From assembly GCA_020633515.1 (NCBI GenBank), contig JACKDM010000024.1:1-64000 (forward strand): a stretch of 64,000 bases of DNA. The letters run 5' to 3'. This document shows positions 29,217-37,093 of this stretch, one piece after another. The notes under the pieces were generated by a model. It was not told the DNA's origin and made no database searches. It was given only the letters and a program-made list of their open reading frames with translations. The DNA comes from Myxococcales bacterium (lineage in GTDB: Bacteria; Myxococcota; Bradymonadia; UBA7976; UBA1532). Each line of letters starts with the position of its first letter. Within the stretch, counting starts at the first letter, position 1. A program made the translations under genes and the position numbers.

Positions 29217-30467
29217 TCAGGCCAGCATGTAGATGCTGTCCAACAGCCGGATCTCCCCCAGGTGGTTGACCCGCTCCCGCACGCCCGGGAAGTCGCGCGC
29301 GACCTGCTCGAACTCCCGCCGTGACAGGAACAGCACCATCGTGCGCCGCGTCGCGATGCACGTCGCCGTCGCCGCCGAGTTGTGGATCAGCGAGATCTCG
29401 CCGAAGAGCTCACCCTCCCGCAGCAGGTTGAGCGTGCGCTCGGCGCCCTCGTGCTGGCGGACGACCTTCACCATGCCATCGAGGATGATGTACAGCCCGC
29501 CGCTCGGCTCGCCCTCTTTGACGATCTTGCGCCCCGACTCGAAGAGCCGCGACTCGAAGCGCTCCATCAAGCCGCGCCGCTGGCTCTTGGGCATGCCCTC
29601 GAAGACCGGCGAGAGGTTGATCAGGTTGTTGATCATGCGGTTGGAGACATGCCGCGAGAGCACGCTCTGCAGCGTGTCGGCGTCACGGCCGAGCTCGTCG
29701 AGCACCGAGCGAGGCAGCTCGAAGACATCGAGGCTGCCATCCGCGACCACGCTCGCCACCCGCGGTGACTCCGTGATCAGCGCCATCTCACCGAAGATGT
29801 CCCCCTCGACCAGCCGCGCGAGCGTCGCGATCCGCCCGTCGGTCCCATGCTTGACCACCCGCGCCCGCCCCGTCACCACGATGTGCACCGACTGCCCCGG
29901 CTCACCCTCCCGCACCAGCGAGACGCCGTCGTCGACATGCCGCAGCCGGATCGCCCGCGCCACCGTCACGAACGGCTTCTCCGCCAGCTCGCTCAGCAGC
30001 GGGAACTGCGGCAGCCGGTCGGGGAAGTTGACCCCGCGGATGATGTCGGTCGCCCGCCGCTCCACCTCCGCGATCACCGCTTCGAGCGTCGCCGGCAGAT
30101 CGTCGAGGTCGAGCGAGTCACCCATGCGCATCGGCATCTCGAAGATCGGCTCGCCCCACTCCTCGCGCGGCCGCCGCGCATAGTGCTTCGCCAGCAGGTT
30201 GAGCCCGCGCTCGACCACCGCCAGCTCCGCGCCGTGCAGCTCCAGCAGCTTGAGCGCCCACAGCGCCCGCACCGGGAACCCTGCCAACGTGAAGTAATCG
30301 GCGCAGCTCCGCAGCACCCGGATCCCGCGCTCGCGCTCGCCGACCGCGACGAGGTGATCGGCCGCCTCGACCCGGAGCTGAAAGTCGAGCGGCGCGCGCC
30401 GCATGCGCGCGAGGCAGATCCGCAGCGCTCGCTCCCGCGCCTCTGAAATCGAAGGGACGACAGTCAC
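29217..30467 (-). CDS. Protein with two cyclic-nucleotide-binding domains
   Basis: The protein of about 416 residues has an N-terminal helical part of about 150 residues (QLRVEAADHLVAVGERERGIR is TPR-like). Two cNMP-binding domains follow, at about residues 150-270 (LVREGEPGQSVHIVVTGRARV, then GDIFGEMALI) and 280-405 (IVKEGEPSGGLYIILDGMVKV, then GELFGEISLI). Both keep the GE-x-[AI] part of the phosphate-binding cassette, but the Arg that usually follows (RSA or RTA) reads SPRVA in the first and SAATA in the second, so ligand binding by the second is doubtful. There is no DNA-binding domain or channel. The GTG at 30467 with GAGGGAG five bases upstream is preferred to a far upstream ATG. Confidence 0.87.
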   Translation of the reverse strand: MTVVPSISEARERALRICLARMRRAPLDFQLRVEAADHLVAVGERERGIRVLRSCADYFTLAGFPVRALWALKLLELHGAELAVVERGLNLLAKHYARRPREEWGEPIFEMPMRMGDSLDLDDLPATLEAVIAEVERRATDIIRGVNFPDRLPQFPLLSELAEKPFVTVARAIRLRHVDDGVSLVREGEPGQSVHIVVTGRARVVKHGTDGRIATLARLVEGDIFGEMALITESPRVASVVADGSLDVFELPRSVLDELGRDADTLQSVLSRHVSNRMINNLINLSPVFEGMPKSQRRGLMERFESRLFESGRKIVKEGEPSGGLYIILDGMVKVVRQHEGAERTLNLLREGELFGEISLIHNSAATATCIATRRTMVLFLSRREFEQVARDFPGVRERVNHLGEIRLLDSIYMLA

Positions 30468-30561
30468 GGCACTCCCTCGCGTCGGGGGCGCCATCGACCC
30501 GTCAACCGGCGCCCTCGGGGTGTGCCCTCGTTCTATCAACGGCCACCGCCCCCGACAAGCA

Positions 30562-30579
30562 CCTCACCGCCGAGTGAGG
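30562..30579 (-). terminator. Short hairpin after the IPT/VCBS lipoprotein gene
   Basis: CCTCAC and GTGAGG pair around a six-base loop, 20 bases past the stop codon at 30600. There is no T-run. Confidence 0.25.
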
Positions 30580-30599
30580 CGCCGCCAGGGTCGCCGGGC

Positions 30600-33500
30600 T
30601 CACTCCTGCAACCAGAGCATGCTCCGGCCCCGCGCCGCGCACTCGATCAGGTCGACGTCCCCGTCGCCGTCGAAGTCCGCCGCCGCGAAGTTGGTCGACG
30701 CGATCTCGGCGAGCCCCTCCGCGAACGCCGCCGACGCCTCGAACCACGCGGCGCCGTCGTTGAGCAGCAGCACGCTGCGGAAGGGATCGACGGTGCCATC
30801 GGTGTAGGTGATCCCGAAGACCGCGACGATGAGATCGAGATCACCGTCGGCGTCGAGGTCGACCGGCACCACCTCGTAGGCCGGCAGCCGCGGCAGCCCA
30901 TTGACCCGATCGTGCGCCGCGACGAAGTTCGCCGCGCCGTCGTTGATCCACACCGCGAGCGGCGGCGTGCCGGGGAACGAGAAGCCTTCGAGGTAGTCCT
31001 GCGGCATCAGCACGTCGAGGTCGCCGTCGCCGTCGACGTCGACGAGCTTCACGTCGAGCCAGTCGCCCTGCACCGTGTCGAACGGGCTCGGCCGCCACGC
31101 GAAGCGCCCGCCGCCCTGGTTCATCCACAGCCGGTTGCGCGCCGTGCCGAAGCCCTCGCTGAGGTTGTCGACCACGATCACGATGTCGGGCAGCCCGTCG
31201 CCGTCGAGGTCGCCGTGCGCGAAGTCGTGGTCGTGCACGTCGCGCAGATCGTGCGGCAGCCGGTCGCGCGCGTCGACGAAGCCACCCCGGCCGTCGTTGA
31301 GCCAGAGCTGCTCCGGCCCATCGACCGCGACGTTGGCCGGCGAGCCGATCCGCAGCGAGAAGACGTCGAGGTCGCCGTCGCCGTCCACGTCGACGAAGTC
31401 GGCGTCGTAGCTCGGGTCGCGCGCCGGGAAGTCCACGTCCTCACGGAAGCTGCCGCCGTCGTTGAGGAACAGCCGATTCTCGGGCCCCGAGAGGTTGGCG
31501 AAGAGCAGGTCGAGATCCCCGTCGCCATCGGCGTCGCCGAGGCGCCCGTTGATGCCGTTTCCGGTCGGCCGCAGCTCGACCCGCCGGAAGTCGGCCGCGC
31601 CGTCGTTGAAGAACACCGCCGGCGGCTGCTCGATCGGCCGCAGCCCGCCCATCCCGCCGAAGGCGCCGAGCACGTCGAGGTCGCCGTCGCCATCGAGATC
31701 ACCCACCGAGACGTCGTTGCAGTCGCCCGGCGCCGTCAGCCGCCCCATCGTTCGGTCGCGGAAGACCCGGTAGACGAAGCCCTGCCGCACCGTCGCGCTC
31801 CGCCCCTGCGCCGCGAGCGCGAACCGCAGCGCCGCCGGCCCCGGCTCGCCCGCCGGCGTCAGCACCTGCCACTCGGTGTCGGAGATCCGCCGCGCCGCCC
31901 GCGGCGCCCGGCCGCCGATCGTCATCGTCAGCCCCGCCACGAGCCCCACCCCGCGCAGCGTCGCGTTGGTGTAGCCGGGCACGAGCCCGCTCGACGGCTC
32001 CAGCACGGGCGCGACATACTGCACACCCGCCGGCAGCGTCGCCGCCTCACCGCGCGCGTCGTCGAGCTGCACGTCGGCCGGCCCGTCCTCGCGCGCCGGC
32101 AGGTCGACGATCAGCCGCCCGTCGCAGGGATCGTCCCCCACCACCCGCCGCAGATCGGTCGCCGCCGCGCCATCGACCGTCACCCCGGTGACCGCGTCGA
32201 GATCGGCGCCCGCGATCACCACGTCGTCCTGCCCCCAGACCGGCACCCGCGCCGGCTCGACCGCGCGCACCACCGGGCGCCGGTCGTAGGCGACGAGCCC
32301 ATCGGCGCGGAAGACCCGCCCATCGGGCGCGACCACCTCGACCCGCGCCGCGCCCACCGCGCCGGGCGGCATCCGGATCACCGCCGCCGTCCCATCGAGC
32401 GAGACCTCGACGACCTCGGCCGCGCGGCCGCCGACGAGCACCCGCATCCCCGCCTCGAGGTTGCGCCCGCGCAGCGTCGCGAGCCCGCCGCCGCAGCGGC
32501 CGGCGACTTCGGGATCGACCGCCTCGACGAGCGGCGGCCCGACGAAGCGGAAGACCTCGACGAGCGCCGCCGACTGCCCGTCGGGGTTGTAGAAGACGAC
32601 GTCGACGACGCCCTCGACGTGCCGCGGCGCGACGACCTCGGCGCCGCGGCCGTCGGGGTCGACGACCACCCGCGGCGCCGGTCGCGCGCCGAACCACACC
32701 GCGCCGGGCGCGCGCAGATCGGCGCCGCGCAGCCGCACCACCGCGCCGCCCACGTCGGCGCCGCGCTCCGGGTCGATCGCGTCGAGCCGCGGCGGCGGGC
32801 GCAGCACGAGCGCGCCGCGCAGCGTCGACCGCTGACCGTCCGGGTTCTGCACGGTCACGTCGTAGGTCCCTGCCGGCAGCGGCGGCGCGGTCGCGGCGAG
32901 GCGGGACGGGCCGAGATCCTCGGCGGCGGCGGTCACCGACGGCGCCGGCGCCGCGGTCAGCTCGACCACCGCGCCCGCGACGAAGCCACCGCCCTCGACG
33001 ATCAGCAACGCCTCGGCGTCGGCCGGCGCCTCGTCCGGATCGACCCGGGTGAGCGTCGGCGGCGGATCGTAGGTGTAGGCCCCGGCGAGCGCCACCCGCT
33101 GCGCCGCGCGCGTCACCACCACGTCGACGGCGCCGGGCACGCCCGACGGGGTCCGTGCCCGCGCGAGGTGCGCCGACTCGACCGCCACCGCCGCCGCGCG
33201 CCCGCCGAACCGGATCGCGAGGCCGGGGCCGAAGCCCTCGCCGCGCAGCAGCACCTCGGTCCCGCCCGCCGCCGGACCGGCGATCGGCGCGATCGCAGTT
33301 ACCGCGAGCGGCGCATCCCAGCCCACGTCGAAGATCGCCGGCGCGTCGGCCGGCCACACCGCGCGGTCGCCGTCGTCGTCGACCGCGACGAGGCGATAGA
33401 GCACCCGCGCCCCGAGCGGGAACGGCGGCCCGAGCAGCTCGCCGCGCCAGAGCTCGCCGTCGCCCGCGAGCGCGAGCCGGTGGCAGGGCGGTTCGGGCGC

Positions 33501-33866
33501 CCCGACCCCGGCGTCGGTGGCGTCGCCTCCCGCGTCGGCCCCGCCGGCCCCCGCGTCGGCCCCGCCGCCCCCCGCGTCGGCCCCGCCGGCGCCCGCGTCA
33601 CCGACCGCCACCCGCCACGGCACGACCGGCGGCCCGTCGACGCAGTCGCGATCGAGCGGATCCTGCCCGTCGAGCGCGTACAGCAGCCGCACCGCGAGCG
33701 CGCCATCACCCGGCGCGACCCGCGCGGCGATCACGAACGGCCCCCGCGGGTCACCCGGCGCGCGGAGGCGGTCGACTTCTCGGATGGTGGGGACACGATC
33801 GGGCTGACAGCCGATCGCGGCGATCAGGAGGGCGACCCCGCACGCGACACGAGCGGAGCGGCGCAC
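30600..33866 (-). CDS. IPT/TIG and VCBS (FG-GAP) repeat lipoprotein
   Basis: The 1088-residue protein has a lipoprotein signal (VALLIAAIGC, Cys20), a Gly/Ala/Asp linker (about residues 90-120, repeated GGADAG), and about six IPT/TIG immunoglobulin-like domains from residue 185 to 650. Each begins with a V-x-x-I/V-x-P motif followed by GG and LRG-x-x-F/L. From about residue 700 to the end there are seven VCBS/FG-GAP calcium-loop repeats (GDLDGDGDLDV, GDADGDGDLDL, VDVDGDGDLDV and so on), probably one beta propeller. This is a long surface stalk with a propeller head, likely for adhesion or binding of ligands. It is downstream of, and only six bases from, the small lipoprotein gene at 33873, so they share a transcript. 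Confidence 0.88.
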   Translation of the reverse strand: MRRSARVACGVALLIAAIGCQPDRVPTIREVDRLRAPGDPRGPFVIAARVAPGDGALAVRLLYALDGQDPLDRDCVDGPPVVPWRVAVGDAGAGGADAGGGGADAGAGGADAGGDATDAGVGAPEPPCHRLALAGDGELWRGELLGPPFPLGARVLYRLVAVDDDGDRAVWPADAPAIFDVGWDAPLAVTAIAPIAGPAAGGTEVLLRGEGFGPGLAIRFGGRAAAVAVESAHLARARTPSGVPGAVDVVVTRAAQRVALAGAYTYDPPPTLTRVDPDEAPADAEALLIVEGGGFVAGAVVELTAAPAPSVTAAAEDLGPSRLAATAPPLPAGTYDVTVQNPDGQRSTLRGALVLRPPPRLDAIDPERGADVGGAVVRLRGADLRAPGAVWFGARPAPRVVVDPDGRGAEVVAPRHVEGVVDVVFYNPDGQSAALVEVFRFVGPPLVEAVDPEVAGRCGGGLATLRGRNLEAGMRVLVGGRAAEVVEVSLDGTAAVIRMPPGAVGAARVEVVAPDGRVFRADGLVAYDRRPVVRAVEPARVPVWGQDDVVIAGADLDAVTGVTVDGAAATDLRRVVGDDPCDGRLIVDLPAREDGPADVQLDDARGEAATLPAGVQYVAPVLEPSSGLVPGYTNATLRGVGLVAGLTMTIGGRAPRAARRISDTEWQVLTPAGEPGPAALRFALAAQGRSATVRQGFVYRVFRDRTMGRLTAPGDCNDVSVGDLDGDGDLDVLGAFGGMGGLRPIEQPPAVFFNDGAADFRRVELRPTGNGINGRLGDADGDGDLDLLFANLSGPENRLFLNDGGSFREDVDFPARDPSYDADFVDVDGDGDLDVFSLRIGSPANVAVDGPEQLWLNDGRGGFVDARDRLPHDLRDVHDHDFAHGDLDGDGLPDIVIVVDNLSEGFGTARNRLWMNQGGGRFAWRPSPFDTVQGDWLDVKLVDVDGDGDLDVLMPQDYLEGFSFPGTPPLAVWINDGAANFVAAHDRVNGLPRLPAYEVVPVDLDADGDLDLIVAVFGITYTDGTVDPFRSVLLLNDGAAWFEASAAFAEGLAEIASTNFAAADFDGDGDVDLIECAARGRSMLWLQE

Positions 33867-33872
33867 GGGCTG

Positions 33873-34319
33873 TTACTCGCCGAAGCCCTTCTCTTCTTCC
33901 GCGGTCAGCGTCACGAAGAGCACGCCGCCGGTGATGGCGGCCACGCCGGCGGCGACGAGGAGCGCGGTCTTGGTGCCGCTGACGAGCTTGACGTTGCCGG
34001 TCTCGATCGCGCTCTTCTGGAGCAGCAGATCCTCGTCGGGGGCGACGAGCTGGCCGGCTTCCTCTTCTTCGGGGCGGGTGAGGGTGAAGTTGAAGGGCGA
34101 GACCTCGTGGTAGACCCCCTGGTTGTCGGTGACGCCGAGCTTGGTGTTCTCGGTGACGACGACGGGCTCGCCTTCCTTGGTCTGGATCTCGACCGTGCCG
34201 GTGCTGCCGCCCTCGGCGGCCTTGGCGAGCTCGGTGAGGCTGACGTTGTAGGTGTTGTAACACCCGAACTGGGCGGTCAGGCCGACCGTGAGGGCGGTCG
34301 CGAGCAGCGTGCGCAGCAT
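33873..34319 (-). CDS. Small lipoprotein with C-terminal membrane segment
   Basis: The 148-residue protein begins with a lipoprotein signal (ATALTVGLTAQFGC, Cys20). The middle (GTVEIQTKEGEPVVVTENTKLGV) looks like beta strands, as in short periplasmic proteins that carry a threshold of structure but no catalytic motif. Residues about 117-140 (TALLVAAGVAAITGGVLFVTL) are a hydrophobic helix that could insert in a membrane. The ATG at 34319 has GGGAGGAAG nine bases upstream; open frame further upstream crosses the promoter and is not coding. I do not recognise the family. The gene leads the transcript with the IPT/VCBS protein and has two palindromes in its control region. Confidence 0.72.
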   Translation of the reverse strand: MLRTLLATALTVGLTAQFGCYNTYNVSLTELAKAAEGGSTGTVEIQTKEGEPVVVTENTKLGVTDNQGVYHEVSPFNFTLTRPEEEEAGQLVAPDEDLLLQKSAIETGNVKLVSGTKTALLVAAGVAAITGGVLFVTLTAEEEKGFGE

Positions 34320-34353
34320 GGGCTGGGTCTTCCTCCCGGAGCGGACGAATCGC

Positions 34354-34368
34354 AAGGTGTCGCACCTT
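34354..34368. promoter_or_regulatory. Palindrome AAGGTG-TCG-CACCTT over the -10
   Basis: A perfect 6-bp inverted repeat with a 3-bp spacer covers the -10 element (34364-34369) of the promoter of the small lipoprotein gene. It is placed to act as an operator for repression. Confidence 0.45.
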
Positions 34369-34392
34369 ACTCGACCTCGCTTCACGGCGCAA
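34364..34392 (-). promoter_or_regulatory. Promoter of the small lipoprotein-IPT/VCBS operon
   Basis: On the minus strand TTGCGC (34392-34387) and TAAGGT (34369-34364) are exactly 17 bp apart, with a leader of about 40 bases. Confidence 0.55.
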
Positions 34393-34393
34393 A

Positions 34394-34409
34394 GGGCAAT
34401 GAATTGCCC
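34394..34409. promoter_or_regulatory. Palindrome GGGCAAT-GA-ATTGCCC
   Basis: A perfect 7-bp inverted repeat with a 2-bp centre lies directly upstream of the -35 of the minus-strand promoter, in the divergent gap before the kinase gene. This is a good candidate for a dimeric activator or repressor site. Confidence 0.5.
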
Positions 34410-34466
34410 CCATGACGCCGCTCGGAGCGGGCTTCGACGGCTCCTGCCGGGCGGGGAGAGGAGACC

Positions 34467-34495
34467 TTGCCACCCCCATGACCCTCTGTTATGGT
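34467..34495 (+). promoter_or_regulatory. Promoter of the zinc-ribbon kinase gene
   Basis: TTGCCA and TATGGT are exactly 17 bp apart. Transcription would start near 34502, which excludes the in-frame ATG at 34478 and supports the one at 34574. Confidence 0.6.
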
Positions 34496-34573
34496 CCCAC
34501 CGCCGCTTGCGCGCAGGTCGATCCACCGATCGTGACCGGCGCGCACGTCGAAACCCGAGCGAGTGACCCGCCG

Positions 34574-35950
<1,377 letters not shown>

Positions 35951-36073
35951 ACCCCCTCCCCGGCCCCCGATCGGACACTTCAAGGCCCGCGGTCCCTACT
36001 CATCGGAGCGCGCCGACCCGGCAGTGACCCCCCGCTGACCGCGTCGCGCGGCATCGCAGGACGAGCGCGCCGG

Positions 36074-37084
36074 ATGTCACAGCCGCACGACCGCCTCATC
36101 CGCTACCTCGCGGGCCACCGCCAGCACGCCGCCGCGCTCGCCCGCCTCGTGCTGCCGCCCGACATCGCCGCGCTCGTCGACTTCGGCGGCCTCCGGGTCG
36201 AACCCGGCCGTCACCTCGACCCCGAGCTGCGCGAGCGGATCGTCGACCTGCTCTTCCACCTGCCCTTCGCCGACGGCGGCAGCGCGTGGCTCGACCTGAT
36301 CTTCGAGCACCAGAGCCAGAGCGACCGCTGGATGCCGCTGCGGATCCACGACGCGCTCGGCCAGCGCTGGACCCACTGGCAGCGTGAGCATCCCGACGCC
36401 GAGACGCTGCCGATGGTCTTCACCGTCGTGCTCTCCCACGACCCCGCGGGCTGGCGCGCCGCCACCGACGTCGCCGCGCTCATCGCGCTGACACCCGCGC
36501 AGCGGCAGAGCTGCGCGCGGTTCATGCCATCGACGCCCTACCATGTCTTCGACCTCGCCGCCGTCAGCGACGACGCCCTGCGCCTCGGCGCCGACGCGGC
36601 GATGGTCGAGCTGACGATGCTCTGCTTCAAGTACGCCCGCGACGTCGAGTCCCTCCGGCGCATGATCACCTTCCGCGCCGGGCTCATCACCGCGACCTCG
36701 CGCGCCACCGACGGGCGCGAAGCGATCATCGCGCTCTTGCGCTACCTCGCGCAGGTGATCCGCAGCGACGCGCGCGAGCGAGGCATCTACACCACCATCG
36801 TGCAAGCCATCGACCCGGCGCTGGCGGAGGGGATCGAGATGACCAACTTCGAAGAGTTCGTCGAAGCCTTCGGGCCCAACTGGCGGCGGGACTTCCAGCG
36901 CCAGAACATCACCCAGGCGCGGCGTGACACGCTCACCCGCCAGCTCCAGCGACGCTTCGACCTCAGCGAGCTGCCCGCGTGGCTCGCCGCGCGCGTCGAG
37001 ACCGCCGAGCTCGAGACCCTCGACGAAGCCGAGATGCGCATCCTCTTCGCCGAGCGCCCCGAAGACGTCTTCCCCGCCGACTGA
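36074..37084 (+). CDS. Rpn/YhgA-family putative nuclease (transposase_31-like)
   Basis: The 336-residue protein matches the Rpn family (recombination-promoting nuclease, PD-(D/E)XK fold). The core is at residues 40-125: the acidic RERIVDLLFHLPF, then WLDLIFEHQSQSDRWMPLRI, whose E-H-Q-S is the expected catalytic segment, and the downstream LPMVFTVVLSH. The C-terminal part is helical, as in family members with DUF4351-like tails. Rpn proteins cut DNA and promote RecA-independent recombination; some have antiphage roles. AGGACGAG lies about eight bases upstream of the ATG. It is convergent with the CHAT protein, nine bases between stop codons. Confidence 0.85.
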   Translation: MSQPHDRLIRYLAGHRQHAAALARLVLPPDIAALVDFGGLRVEPGRHLDPELRERIVDLLFHLPFADGGSAWLDLIFEHQSQSDRWMPLRIHDALGQRWTHWQREHPDAETLPMVFTVVLSHDPAGWRAATDVAALIALTPAQRQSCARFMPSTPYHVFDLAAVSDDALRLGADAAMVELTMLCFKYARDVESLRRMITFRAGLITATSRATDGREAIIALLRYLAQVIRSDARERGIYTTIVQAIDPALAEGIEMTNFEEFVEAFGPNWRRDFQRQNITQARRDTLTRQLQRRFDLSELPAWLAARVETAELETLDEAEMRILFAERPEDVFPAD

Positions 37085-37093
37085 CCGCCGACG

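Noticed and set aside
30522..34415. Plus-strand open frame of nearly 1300 codons opposite the IPT/VCBS lipoprotein
   Set aside because: It runs across two genes, a promoter and two palindromes; Arg/His/Pro-rich without motifs.
34478..34573. Earlier ATG (34478) for the zinc-ribbon kinase
   Set aside because: It lies within the promoter TTGCCA-17-TATGGT, and the zinc ribbon begins right after the ATG at 34574.
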